A stretch of 64,000 nt of DNA from Arthrobacter sp. U41 (GTDB lineage: Bacteria; Actinomycetota; Actinomycetes; Actinomycetales; Micrococcaceae), in contig NZ_CP015732.1 in assembly GCF_001750145.1 (NCBI RefSeq), positions 2,604,001-2,668,000 on the forward strand, in the 5' to 3' direction. The position numbers and the translations under genes are program-made. Below, piece by piece: positions 46,875 to 55,382 of the stretch; position 1 is the stretch's first letter; every line of letters starts with the position of its first letter. Below the pieces are notes generated by a model, which was given only the letters and a program-made list of their open reading frames with translations, did no database searches and was not told where the DNA came from.

Positions 46875-46913
46875 TCCGTACACCACATAAAATTTCTAGA
46901 CAGAGGGGTTCAC

Positions 46914-47750
46914 ATGGCGAACTACACTGCCGCTGATATCAAGGCTCTGCGCGAGCGCACGGGCGCCGGCATGATGGATGTCAAGAAGGCTCTTGACGAA
47001 GCCAACGGTGACGCCGAAAAGGCCATCGAAATCATCCGCATCAAGGGCCTCAAGGGCGCCACCAAGCGCGAAGGCCGCTCCACCGCTGAAGGCCTGGTTG
47101 CTGCCAAGGTCGACGGCGGCGTTGGCGTGATGATTGAAGTCAACTGCGAGACCGACTTCGTCGCGAAGGCTGACAAGTTCATCCAGCTCGCCGACAAGGT
47201 CCTGGCCGTTGCAGTCGAGTCCGGCGCTGCCGATCTCGAGACCCTGCTGGCCACCGAGGTCGACGGCAAGCCGCTGTCCGAGGTTGTTATCGAAGAGGGC
47301 GCCGTTCTGGGCGAGAAGGTTGTTGTCCGCCGCCTCTCCCGCATCGAGGGCGCAACCGTAGACGCTTACCTGCACAAGACCTCCAAGGATCTCCCGGCCC
47401 AGGTCGGCGTCCTGTTCGCTGTTGACGGCGAAGGCGAAGCAGCTGCCACCGCAGCCCACGACGTCGCCGTCCACATCGCCGCGATGTCCCCGAACTACCT
47501 CTCCCGCGAGGATGTTCCGGCCGACCTCGTCGAGTCCGAACGCCGCATCGCCGAGGAAACCGCCAAGGCTGAAGGCAAGCCCGAGGCTGCCATGACCAAG
47601 ATTGTGGAAGGCCGTGTCACGGGCTTCTACAAGGGCGAGGTCCTCCTCGACCAGGCATTCGCCAAGGATGCCAAGAAGTCTGTCGCGCAGGTCCTCACCG
47701 AGGCCGGCGTCAAGGGCACCACATTCGCGCGTTTCCGCGTCGGTTCCTAG
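46914..47750 (+). CDS. tsf: Translation elongation factor Ts
   Basis: A 278-residue nucleotide exchange factor for EF-Tu. The N-terminal TDVG/UBA-like region is YTAADIKALRERTGAGMMDVKKALDE (residues 3-28). The EF-Tu-contact segment is EVNCETDFVAKADKF near residue 75, and the C-terminal dimerization part ends FARFRVGS. The ATG is preceded by AGAGGGG. A terminator follows 34 nt later. Confidence 0.97.
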   Translation: MANYTAADIKALRERTGAGMMDVKKALDEANGDAEKAIEIIRIKGLKGATKREGRSTAEGLVAAKVDGGVGVMIEVNCETDFVAKADKFIQLADKVLAVAVESGAADLETLLATEVDGKPLSEVVIEEGAVLGEKVVVRRLSRIEGATVDAYLHKTSKDLPAQVGVLFAVDGEGEAAATAAHDVAVHIAAMSPNYLSREDVPADLVESERRIAEETAKAEGKPEAAMTKIVEGRVTGFYKGEVLLDQAFAKDAKKSVAQVLTEAGVKGTTFARFRVGS

Positions 47751-47784
47751 TCAGGCACCAGTCAGAGAGTAGTCAGACACGCTG

Positions 47785-47816
47785 AAGGGGTGGTCACTGC
47801 GGTGGCCGCCCCTTTT
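47785..47816 (+). terminator. Intrinsic terminator after tsf
   Basis: AAGGGGTGGTCAC (47785-47797) pairs with GTGGCCGCCCCTT (47802-47814) with small mismatches, and a T-run follows. It ends the rpsB-tsf unit, so pyrH needs its own promoter in 47817-47935. Confidence 0.8.
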
Positions 47817-47935
47817 GCATGCACGCAGGGCATGCCCCGGGACACCCTCCCGGGGCGGACCCGGGTCCGGGCGGAATGACGCCTTTGGTCCCCGGCACGA
47901 TAACCTAGCTCAGAGTTCACCAACGGGAAGGCACC

Positions 47936-48673
47936 ATGGAAACCGTCACCACTTCAGCCCAGCCAAAGAAGAGCCGGCGCCGAGTTCTCTTGAAGCTCTC
48001 AGGCGAGGTCTTCGGCGGCGGGAAGCTGGGCGTCGACCCTGACACCGTCCGCGGCGTGGCCAAACAGATCGCCGCAGCAGTCCCCGACGTCGAAGTCGCG
48101 ATCGTCGTCGGCGGCGGAAACTTCTTCCGCGGCGCCGAACTGTCGCAGAGCGGCATGGACCGTTCCCGCGCAGACTACATGGGCATGCTCGGCACGGTCA
48201 TGAACTGCCTGGCCCTCCAGGACTTCCTGGAACAGGCCGGCGTCGAAACCCGGGTCCAGAGTGCCATCACCATGGGCCAGGTCGCAGAGGCGTACATTCC
48301 GCGCCGCGCCATCCGCCATATGGAAAAGGGCCGCGTCGTCATCTTCGGCGCCGGCGCCGGACTGCCGTACTTCTCCACCGACACCGTGGCCGCCCAGCGC
48401 GCCATGGAGGTCCACGCCGACGTTGTCCTGATGGCCAAGAGCGGGGTCGACGGCGTTTACACCGCCGACCCGAAACTGGATCCCACCGCCGAGAAGCTGC
48501 ACCACCTCAGCTACGACGAGGCCCTGCGACGTGACATCCGCGTGATGGACCAGACCGCCATGACCATGTGCAAGGACAACAACCTCACCATGGTGGTGTT
48601 CGGGATGGAAGGCGAAGGCAACGTCACCAGGGCCATCCTGGGCGAGGACCTGGGCACCGTCGTCACCCCCTAG
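47936..48673 (+). CDS. pyrH: UMP kinase
   Basis: A 245-residue amino-acid-kinase-fold enzyme that phosphorylates UMP to UDP. Features are [18 protein letters not shown] (residues about 15-32), the UMP/phosphate region [28 protein letters not shown] near residue 60, and the ATP-site sequence [19 protein letters not shown] near residue 163. It is hexameric and allosterically controlled in this family. GGGAAGG precedes the start. Confidence 0.96.
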   Translation: METVTTSAQPKKSRRRVLLKLSGEVFGGGKLGVDPDTVRGVAKQIAAAVPDVEVAIVVGGGNFFRGAELSQSGMDRSRADYMGMLGTVMNCLALQDFLEQAGVETRVQSAITMGQVAEAYIPRRAIRHMEKGRVVIFGAGAGLPYFSTDTVAAQRAMEVHADVVLMAKSGVDGVYTADPKLDPTAEKLHHLSYDEALRRDIRVMDQTAMTMCKDNNLTMVVFGMEGEGNVTRAILGEDLGTVVTP

Positions 48674-48795
48674 CAGCGGCTAGGATGTTTTCAGGACAGT
48701 TCCGCACCCCGGATCCGGGCTAAGCAGGCGGAATTCAACCATGACCGTGCAGCACCCCGCCAAGGGCGGGTGGCACCAATTTCTGAGGAGAGATC

Positions 48796-49353
48796 GTGAT
48801 CGAAGAAACCTTGCTCGAAGCCGGGGACAAGATGGACAAGGCGGTTGAAGTAGCCAAGGAAGACTTCGCCTCAATCCGGACCGGCCGCGCCACCCCGGGC
48901 CTGTACAACAAGGTCCTGGTGGACTACTACGGTTCCCCGACACCGCTGCAGCAGTTGGCCTCCTTCGCCGTTCCGGACGCCCGCACCATCCTCATCACAC
49001 CCTTCGACAAGACCGCGCTGCGCGACATCGAACGCGCCCTCAGCGACTCCGAGGTGGGAGCTAACCCCTCCAACGACGGCAACGTCATCAGGATCACCAT
49101 CCCTGACCTCACGCAGGAGCGCCGCAAGGAATACGTCAAAATCGTCAAAGCCAAGGGCGAAGACGCCAAGGTGTCCATCCGCAACATCCGCCGCAAGGCC
49201 AAGGAAACCCTGGACAAACTGGTGAAGGACGGCGAGGCAGGCGAGGACGAGGGCAGCCGTGGCGAAAAGGAACTGGACGCCATGACCAAGGCCCACGTCG
49301 ACGGGATCGACGAGCTGCTCAAGCGCAAGGAAGCCGAGCTGCTCGAGGTCTGA
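48796..49353 (+). CDS. frr: Ribosome recycling factor
   Basis: A 185-residue RRF of standard length. The segments [24 protein letters not shown] (residues about 29-52) and [17 protein letters not shown] near residue 125 are diagnostic. It splits post-termination ribosomes with EF-G. The GTG at 48796 follows GAGGAGAG. The stop overlaps the start of cdsA (TGATG). Confidence 0.97.
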   Translation: MIEETLLEAGDKMDKAVEVAKEDFASIRTGRATPGLYNKVLVDYYGSPTPLQQLASFAVPDARTILITPFDKTALRDIERALSDSEVGANPSNDGNVIRITIPDLTQERRKEYVKIVKAKGEDAKVSIRNIRRKAKETLDKLVKDGEAGEDEGSRGEKELDAMTKAHVDGIDELLKRKEAELLEV

Positions 49354-50273
49354 TGACGCAGGAACAGGGGGACCCCGGAGCCGACGTCCGGGTGCGGGGG
49401 AAGCAACGGAGGAACCCGACGCCCAGGGCCGGCAGGAATCTTCCCGCGGCGACTGCCGTGGGTCTGGGCCTGCTCACCTTCGTCCTCGGCGGGCTGCTGC
49501 TCTTTCCGCTGGGGTTCGTGCTGATCGTCACCGCCTTCGCGGTCTTCGGTGTCTGGGAAGTCTTCCGGGCACTGGAAACCACGGGCACGAGACTGCCGAT
49601 CATTCCGGTGATGACCGGCACGGTTGCGATGCCGGCCGCCGCCTACTTCGGAGGCCTCGAAAGCCTGCTGTTCGCAATCATGATCAGCAGCGTCGCGGCG
49701 CTGATTTGGCGGTCCCTGGAGGGCGCGGCCGGATCCGCGCGAAGCATTTACGCCGGTGTCTTCACCCTGGCCTGGATTCCGTTCCTGATCAGCTTCGCGG
49801 TGCTGCCGCTGCACACCGTGGTGGGCCAGACACCGGTCGGGCTGTGGCCCGACGGCGTGATTCCCCCGGGAGCGTGGCAGATTGCCACCCTCCTGCTGCT
49901 GGTGGTCGCCAACGACACCTTCGGGTACATCGTCGGAGCCTCGCTCGGCAAGCACCCGATGGCGCCGAAGATCAGCCCCAAAAAGAGCTGGGAAGGCTTC
50001 GCCGGCTCCATTGCCGGAGCCACGGTGGTCGGAGTGCTGGCCGCCATCTTCCTGCTGGAGAAGCCCTGGTGGGTGGGGGCGGCGCTGGCCGTGGGCATGG
50101 TCGCAGCAGCCACCGCCGGGGACCTCTCCGAATCCATGGTGAAGCGCGAACTCGGGATCAAGGACATGAGCAGCATCCTGCCCGGCCACGGCGGGGTCAT
50201 GGACCGGCTGGATTCGATCGTCTTCGCCTCCCCGGTGGCGTTCATTCTCTACTCGCTCTTTGCCGGCGTCTGA
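49353..50273 (+). CDS. cdsA: Phosphatidate cytidylyltransferase
   Basis: A 306-residue membrane enzyme that makes CDP-diacylglycerol. It has about eight helices and the complete CDS signature SESMVKRELGIKDMSS followed by LPGHGGVMDRLD (residues about 263-290). The motif PKKSWEGFAGSIAGA lies near residue 211. The N-terminus is polar and longer than usual. It is translationally coupled to frr and supplies the substrate of enzymes such as the phosphatidyltransferase near 40.5 kb. Confidence 0.95.
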   Translation: MTQEQGDPGADVRVRGKQRRNPTPRAGRNLPAATAVGLGLLTFVLGGLLLFPLGFVLIVTAFAVFGVWEVFRALETTGTRLPIIPVMTGTVAMPAAAYFGGLESLLFAIMISSVAALIWRSLEGAAGSARSIYAGVFTLAWIPFLISFAVLPLHTVVGQTPVGLWPDGVIPPGAWQIATLLLLVVANDTFGYIVGASLGKHPMAPKISPKKSWEGFAGSIAGATVVGVLAAIFLLEKPWWVGAALAVGMVAAATAGDLSESMVKRELGIKDMSSILPGHGGVMDRLDSIVFASPVAFILYSLFAGV

Positions 50274-50351
50274 GGCGGCTTCCCACCCTCCGGCATCTAG
50301 AATGGTGCCGGACAAACCAGCCGAACGGCATTGAAGGAAACAAAAGTTACA

Positions 50352-50930
50352 GTGGACATTCAACGGCAGATTCCTGCGTCTTTTGACCGCGTCGAGCGGA
50401 CCCGGTACGGCTACAACGCCAAGCAAGTCGACGAGTTCATGCAACGTGCACGGGTGTCGTTCGAGTCCCCCCAGTCCGCCGCCCGGCCGGTCAAGAGCGC
50501 GGACGTGCGGGCCGTGTCCTTTGATCCGGTCAAGGGCGGCTATGCCGCGGCCGGCGTGGATGCGGCGCTGGACCGCCTGGAAGACGCCCTCGCCCGGCGG
50601 GAACGTGACGAACTTGTCGCTGAAGGCGGCGAGGAAGCCTGGCTCCGCGAAATCGGCCGGCTCGCCGGCGTGTTGCGCGGGCGGCTGCACCGCCCCGACG
50701 GCCAGCGCTTCCGACGCCCCTCCAAAGCCAAGGCACGCAGCTACAACACCACGGATGTGGATGACCTCTGCTATGAGTTGATCGGCTACCTCGAAGAGGA
50801 CAAACCGCTGAGCGTGGACAACGTCCGCCGCGCCGTCTTCCGTCCAGCCGTCGGCAGGGACGGCTACGACGAAAGCCAGGTGGACGCCTTCCTGGACCGC
50901 GTCGTCGAACTCATGGCCGCCATCGACTGA
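50352..50930 (+). CDS. DivIVA-domain protein with repeated DivI1A motifs
   Basis: A 192-residue soluble protein. The pattern GYnnnnVDnF appears four times: RYGYNAKQVDEFMQRAR (residues about 18-34), KGGYAAAGVDAALDRLEDAL (~60-79), RSYNTTDVDDLCYELIGYL (~131-149), and RDGYDESQVDAFLDRVVELM (~170-189). This is the DivI1A repeat type seen in actinobacterial proteins related to DivIVA/Wag31, often without the long coiled coil. It likely binds curved membrane or division/growth-pole partners. The GTG at 50352 is preferred, although GAAGGA is rather far (13 nt) upstream; TTG 50331 has no ribosome binding site. Confidence 0.8.
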   Translation: MDIQRQIPASFDRVERTRYGYNAKQVDEFMQRARVSFESPQSAARPVKSADVRAVSFDPVKGGYAAAGVDAALDRLEDALARRERDELVAEGGEEAWLREIGRLAGVLRGRLHRPDGQRFRRPSKAKARSYNTTDVDDLCYELIGYLEEDKPLSVDNVRRAVFRPAVGRDGYDESQVDAFLDRVVELMAAID

Positions 50931-50936
50931 CCGGCG

Positions 50937-52403
50937 CTAACGCTCGGTGACCAGCGGCCGTTCGGGCGTGTGCAGCCGCGTCATGAGCCGCGTGATGGTC
51001 CGCGGGACCCGGTTCCTGGTGGCCCGGGAAACCAGGACCATCACGGCAAACGCTGCCGGCACCGTCCACGCCGCGGGCTGCGCCAGCCACGACGGCGGGC
51101 CGCCGGCACCCAGCACCGCTCCGGCCGCCATCGCCCCGCCGCACAGCACCGCCCCTGTCGCCATGCCGGCGATCGCCCCGGCGTCGGTCAGCCCGCGCCA
51201 CCAGATGCCCAGCAAAAGCACCGGGCAGATGGTTGATGCGGTAAAAGCAAAAACCATCCCCACGCTGCCTGCCAGCGCGAGCGAACCGGTCATGGACGCG
51301 AGCCCCAGCGGAACCACCGCGGAGATCACGGCCGCCCACCGGAAGCCGCGCACACTGCCGCCGAAGAGGTCCTGGCTGATCACCCCGGCGAGCGAGACCA
51401 CCAGCCCTGAGGTTGTGGACAGAAAGGCGGCGAACGCCCCGGCCACCACCAGGGCGGACAGCAGGTCACCGGCGGTCCCGCCAATCAGCTGCCCCGGAAG
51501 CAGCAGCACCAGCGCATCGGCCTGCGCGCTCTGCGCCAGGTCCGGCGCGAACATCCGGCCGATCAGCCCGTAGGCGGTCGGGAACAGGTAGAAGACCGAC
51601 AGCAGGCCCAGCACAATCAGGGTGGTCCGACGGGCCGACTGCCCGTCCGGGTTCGTGTAGAACCGCACCAGCACGTGCGGCAGCCCCAGCGTGCCGAACA
51701 GCAGGGCCACCAGCAGCGAGATGTTCTGGTACAGCCCGGCCGGAGCCACTGCCGTGGGGTTCACCGACGCCTCCGCCACGGCGGGGGTCCCGGCGTCCGC
51801 CAGCGAGAAGGCGATAAACAGGATCGGCACGGCCAGCGCCGTCAGCTTCAGCCAGTACTGGAACGCCTGGACAAAGGTAATGGAACGCATCCCTCCGGCC
51901 ACCACGGTGACACAGACGACGGCGACCACCGCCACCTGCCCCACCCACGCCGGCAGCCCGGTGGTGATCCGGATCGCCAGCGCCGCGCCGTGGAGTTGCG
52001 GGACGATGTAGAGCCAGCCGACCATCACGACCACAACGCTCGTGACGCTGCGGACCACCCGGGAGTCGAGCCGCGCTTCGGTGAAATCGGGAATGGTGTA
52101 GGCGCCGGAGCGGCGGAGCGGAGCGGCGACGAAAAGCAGCAGCATCAGGTAGCCGGCGGTGTACCCCACCGGAAACCACAGGGCGTCGGTGCCGGAGAGC
52201 AGGATGAGCCCGGCGACGCCGAGGAAGCTGGCGGCGGAAAGGTATTCACCGCCGATCGCGGAGGCGTTCCACCACGGCCGGACCGTCCGCGAGGCCACGT
52301 AGAAATCCCCGGTGGTGCGCGAGATCCGGAGCCCGTAAAAACCGATGACGGCGGTGGCCACCGAGACGGCGGCGAATGCGGCGATACCGACGACCGGGTT
52401 CAC
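50937..52403 (-). CDS. Sodium:solute symporter (SSS family, acetate/pyruvate permease-like)
   Basis: A 488-residue membrane transporter with about 13 helices. It shares with ActP-type permeases the N-terminal GDFYVASRTVRPWWNASAIGGEYLSAASFLG (residues about 32-62). HVLVRFYTNPDGQSARRT and GAFAAFLSTTSGLVVSLAGVI are the later SSS signature parts. Likely substrate: a small monocarboxylate with Na+ or H+. The GTG at 52403 follows GAGG. It is the last gene of a three-gene run (response regulator, DUF485-like small protein, symporter). It is convergent with the DivIVA gene, with a 6-nt gap. Confidence 0.9.
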   Translation of the reverse strand: MNPVVGIAAFAAVSVATAVIGFYGLRISRTTGDFYVASRTVRPWWNASAIGGEYLSAASFLGVAGLILLSGTDALWFPVGYTAGYLMLLLFVAAPLRRSGAYTIPDFTEARLDSRVVRSVTSVVVVMVGWLYIVPQLHGAALAIRITTGLPAWVGQVAVVAVVCVTVVAGGMRSITFVQAFQYWLKLTALAVPILFIAFSLADAGTPAVAEASVNPTAVAPAGLYQNISLLVALLFGTLGLPHVLVRFYTNPDGQSARRTTLIVLGLLSVFYLFPTAYGLIGRMFAPDLAQSAQADALVLLLPGQLIGGTAGDLLSALVVAGAFAAFLSTTSGLVVSLAGVISQDLFGGSVRGFRWAAVISAVVPLGLASMTGSLALAGSVGMVFAFTASTICPVLLLGIWWRGLTDAGAIAGMATGAVLCGGAMAAGAVLGAGGPPSWLAQPAAWTVPAAFAVMVLVSRATRNRVPRTITRLMTRLHTPERPLVTER

Positions 52404-52410
52404 GCGTGCC

Positions 52411-52803
52411 TCACTTGTCCCCGACGAGGTCCCGGTAGCGGGCCTCATTCCGGGCCGCCGTCCGGATGAAGAGCCAGGCGCTGAGCCCGACCACCGGATA
52501 GATCCCGATGCCCAGCAGCACCCAGTCGAAGGGCAGGCCCACAATGGTCGACTCCGCCAGCCCGGGGACCAGTCCCAGCATCAGCGGGAACGCAGCGAGG
52601 ATCAGCAGGAACCCCGCGGCCACGACAACCCCCAGCCGCAGCTGCGTGCGGATCAGGGAGCGGACAAACACCTGTCCGGCGTCGGATTCCTCCGCGGCGT
52701 CGCGCGAGTCGGCGGCGGACCGCGCGGACGGCAGGGCCGTGGTGCCCGGCGTGATGCTGCCCGGGGTGATGCTGCGCGGTGCGGTGACGCGGACCCGGGT
52801 CAT
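52411..52803 (-). CDS. Small membrane partner of an SSS symporter (DUF485-like)
   Basis: A 130-residue protein. A polar Ser/Thr/Ala-rich N-terminus (residues 1-45) precedes a segment VFVRSLIRTQLRLGVVVAAGFLLILAAFPLML and a second helix VGLPFDWVLLGIGIYPVVGLSAWLFIRTA, then a charged tail. It resembles the DUF485 partners that accompany acetate permeases. It overlaps the response-regulator stop by 4 nt (ATGA) and precedes the symporter by 7 nt, a coupled operon. Confidence 0.8.
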   Translation of the reverse strand: MTRVRVTAPRSITPGSITPGTTALPSARSAADSRDAAEESDAGQVFVRSLIRTQLRLGVVVAAGFLLILAAFPLMLGLVPGLAESTIVGLPFDWVLLGIGIYPVVGLSAWLFIRTAARNEARYRDLVGDK

Positions 52804-53519
52804 GCCTGCGGCCGGATCCGGGTCGCCTCAAGCTTTTCCCGGACCGACGGCAGGTGGCGCCGGCTGATGGGCAGTTCCGCCCCGGCTACGGTGACGCTGG
52901 GCCGGGCGGCCGCCAGCTTCATGTGGCTGACGTGGTTGAGCGCAATCAGGTAGGAGCGGTGGATCCGGATGAAACCGGCTTCGGCCCACTGCTGTTCCAG
53001 ATCGGCCAGCGGGACACGGATGAGGTAGCTGGCATCGGCGGTGTGCAGCCGGGCGTAGTCGCCCTGGGCCTGGACGTAGGTGACGTCGTCGCGGCGGATC
53101 ATCTTCGTGGTTCCGCCCAGGTCCACGGTGATCATTTCCGGCCGCGGGGCGCCGTCCTTGAGCAGCTCGCTGATCCGGCCGATGGACTTCGCCAGACGTT
53201 CAGCGCGGACGGGTTTCAGCAGGTAGTCCACGGCGGCCAGTTCGAAGGCTTCCAGGGCGCAGTCCTCGTCGGCGGTGACGAAGACGACCGCGGGCGGCTT
53301 GCTGCTGCGCGCGATGACGCGGGCGATGTCCAGGCCGGAGAGGGCAGGCATGTGGATGTCCAGGAAGACGGCGTCGACGTCCTCGACCTCAAGGGCGCGC
53401 AGGGCCTCGGCCCCGGAGGAGGCCCGGTGGATGGTGCCGATCCGGTCATCCCGGCCGAGCAGGAAAGCCAGTTCCTCAACAGCGGGCAGCTCGTCGTCGG
53501 CGACGAGGACGTTAATCAT
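52800..53519 (-). CDS. LytTR-type response regulator
   Basis: A 239-residue two-component regulator. The receiver domain has acidic pocket VADDELPA, phosphorylation site Asp54 in VFLDIHMPALSG, and Lys in DYLLKPV. The LytTR DNA-binding domain (residues about 140-235) shows VTYVQAQGDYARLHT and FIRIHRSYLIALNHV. It is encoded 35 nt after the paired sensor kinase and overlaps the DUF485-like gene, so it probably regulates the adjacent symporters, as related LytTR systems regulate pyruvate/peptide transporters. Confidence 0.92.
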   Translation of the reverse strand: MINVLVADDELPAVEELAFLLGRDDRIGTIHRASSGAEALRALEVEDVDAVFLDIHMPALSGLDIARVIARSSKPPAVVFVTADEDCALEAFELAAVDYLLKPVRAERLAKSIGRISELLKDGAPRPEMITVDLGGTTKMIRRDDVTYVQAQGDYARLHTADASYLIRVPLADLEQQWAEAGFIRIHRSYLIALNHVSHMKLAAARPSVTVAGAELPISRRHLPSVREKLEATRIRPQA

Positions 53520-53554
53520 GGTCCAAGACTAGCGCCGGAGGCGTTTGTCCCCTA

Positions 53555-54772
53555 TCAGGCATCGTGGCGGGGCTGCGACTTGGGGACACGCATCGTGATC
53601 AGGGTGCCTTCCCCGGGGGCGGTCTCAATCACGAGCCCGTTCTCATCGCCGTAGACCTGCCGCAGCCGGGCGTCCACGTTCCGCAGCCCCACATGGTCGC
53701 CGTCGCTGTGCCCCGCGAGGACAGCCCGCAACTGTTCCGGATCCATCCCCACGCCGTCGTCCTCAATGGTCACCTCGGCGAACGCGCCGGAGTCGTTGGC
53801 AGTGATGGAGATGTGGCCGGGACCTTCCTTGGCCTCCAGGCCATGCCGGACCGCGTTTTCCACCAGCGGCTGCAGGCTCAGGAACGGGATCACGGTACTG
53901 AGCACCTCGGGGGCGATCCGCAGGCTCACCTGCACGCGGTCGCCGAAGCGGGCCCTTTCCAGCAGGAGGTAGCGGTCGATGCAGCGCAGTTCCTCGGCGA
54001 GGGTGGTGAAGTCGCCGTGGCGGCGGAAGGAGTAGCGGGTGAAGTCGGCGAACTCCACCACCAGCTCACGGGCCCGGACCGGGTCCGTGTTGATGAAGGA
54101 GGCGATCGCGTTCAGTGAGTTGTAGATGAAATGCGGACTGATCTGGGCCCGCAGCGCGCGCACCTCGGCCTCCATGAGCAGCGTGCGGGACGCGTCCAGT
54201 TCGGCCAGCTCCACCTGCGTGGCGACCCAGTCGGCCACCTCGCTGGTGGCCCGGACCAACCCGGCGCCGGCGGCCGGGGCGAAGGCGGCGACGACGCCCA
54301 CCACCCGGGTTCCGGTCCTGATCGGGGCGATCACCGCGGCGCGTTCCACCGCGGGGTGGGCCGCCACGGCGCCCCTGCCCTGCGCGGTTTCCTGCACCTC
54401 GCCGGCCGGAATGACGGCGGTGTGGCCGCCGTCGAGCACCCCTGCGGCCAGTTCCATCAGGAACGGCTTGAGCTCCTCGCCGGCTCCGTCCCAGGCGAGC
54501 ACGCCGGTGGTGTCGGTGATCGCCAGTGCGTCGCAGCCCAGCAGGGTGCGCAACTGCCGGCTGGCCTTGGCGGCCCCGGAAGGATTCAGGCCCGTCCGCA
54601 GATGCTGGCCGGCGCGGGAGGCCGCGTGGAGCGTCTTGTAGGTGGCCCGTTCCGCGTCCGTGCCGAGCTCCCGGAAGGAGCGGAGCACCTTGAGCCCGAC
54701 GGCGACGATAACGGCGATCGCCATCGCGATCACGGCGACGGCGGCGGCGATGAAAAGGGGAGAGTCGGGCAT
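53555..54772 (-). CDS. LytS-type sensor histidine kinase with GAF-like domain
   Basis: A 405-residue kinase. One N-terminal transmembrane helix (LFIAAAVAVIAMAIAVIVAV, residues about 5-24) precedes a GAF-like region (about 70-180: SRQLRTLLGCDALAITDTTG, RAAVIAPIRTGTRVVGVVAAF). The His_kinase motif is ISPHFIYNSLNAIASF (His near residue 214). The ATPase domain has PLVENAVRHGLE, EDDGVGMD and GLRNVDARLRQVYG. A single helix with a cytoplasmic GAF suggests intracellular sensing. The ATG at 54772 is chosen because the longer frame adds an unstructured, basic N-terminus. Confidence 0.9.
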   Translation of the reverse strand: MPDSPLFIAAAVAVIAMAIAVIVAVGLKVLRSFRELGTDAERATYKTLHAASRAGQHLRTGLNPSGAAKASRQLRTLLGCDALAITDTTGVLAWDGAGEELKPFLMELAAGVLDGGHTAVIPAGEVQETAQGRGAVAAHPAVERAAVIAPIRTGTRVVGVVAAFAPAAGAGLVRATSEVADWVATQVELAELDASRTLLMEAEVRALRAQISPHFIYNSLNAIASFINTDPVRARELVVEFADFTRYSFRRHGDFTTLAEELRCIDRYLLLERARFGDRVQVSLRIAPEVLSTVIPFLSLQPLVENAVRHGLEAKEGPGHISITANDSGAFAEVTIEDDGVGMDPEQLRAVLAGHSDGDHVGLRNVDARLRQVYGDENGLVIETAPGEGTLITMRVPKSQPRHDA

Positions 54773-54914
54773 GGGCCCAGCGTATCGCGGCACCTGCCGG
54801 GTCGGGGTCGAAGGGGCGCCGGACTGTGCTTTGGGCACCGTTGAGCGCAGCATCCCGACCGCTGAGCGACGCAGGGTACGGCGATGCTGGAATGTAGGCC
54901 GCATCACGCGAGAG

Positions 54915-54930
54915 AGTGATTGCAGTCACA
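54915..54930. promoter_or_regulatory. CRP/GlxR-like site upstream of the DUF485-symporter operon
   Basis: AGTGATTGCAGTCACA matches TGTGA-N6-TCACA except for the first two bases. It lies 72 nt upstream of the DUF485 gene and 143 nt upstream of the divergent kinase start. In corynebacteria, the cAMP-regulator GlxR controls comparable carboxylate-transport operons. Confidence 0.55.
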
Positions 54931-55001
54931 TTGGCGAAAGGGCTGTTCGGAGCAGGCCGGAGGAGCCGGTGTGGACTCAAAAGTCTCAATGAGGAGGAAC
55001 G

Positions 55002-55382
55002 ATGGGTCACGAAGCCCAAGAAACGGACGCTACGGCGGCCGTGGACTTCAAGGAAGTCCAGTCGAGTAAGCGGTTCCAGGAGCTGCGCAAACGTCACCGC
55101 AGCTTTGTTTTTCCGATGGCCATTGCATTCCTGCTCTGGTACTTCGCGTATGTTCTGCTGGCCGACTACGCGGTGGAGTTCATGTCCATCAAGGTCTGGG
55201 GCAACATCAACGTAGGCCTGATCATGGGACTGGCCCAGTTCGTGACCACGTTCGCCATCACCGGCTGGTACGTCAGCTACTCGAACCGGAAGCTTGACCC
55301 GATCGCAGCGGAAATCCGCCACGAAATCGAAGGCCACGAATTCGACAAGCATGGCAACCAGATCAGCGGGGTACAGAAATGA
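55002..55382 (+). CDS. DUF485 domain-containing protein
   Basis: A 126-residue protein with two helices in the DUF485 arrangement: FQELRKRHRSFVFPMAIAFLLWYFAYVLLADY (residues about 25-57) and IMGLAQFVTTFAITGWYVSYSNRKLDPIA (~72-101). It is a small accessory protein almost always encoded next to acetate permease ActP. GAGGAGG is 6 nt before the ATG, the strongest ribosome binding site in this region. The stop overlaps actP by 4 nt (ATGA). Confidence 0.9.
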   Translation: MGHEAQETDATAAVDFKEVQSSKRFQELRKRHRSFVFPMAIAFLLWYFAYVLLADYAVEFMSIKVWGNINVGLIMGLAQFVTTFAITGWYVSYSNRKLDPIAAEIRHEIEGHEFDKHGNQISGVQK

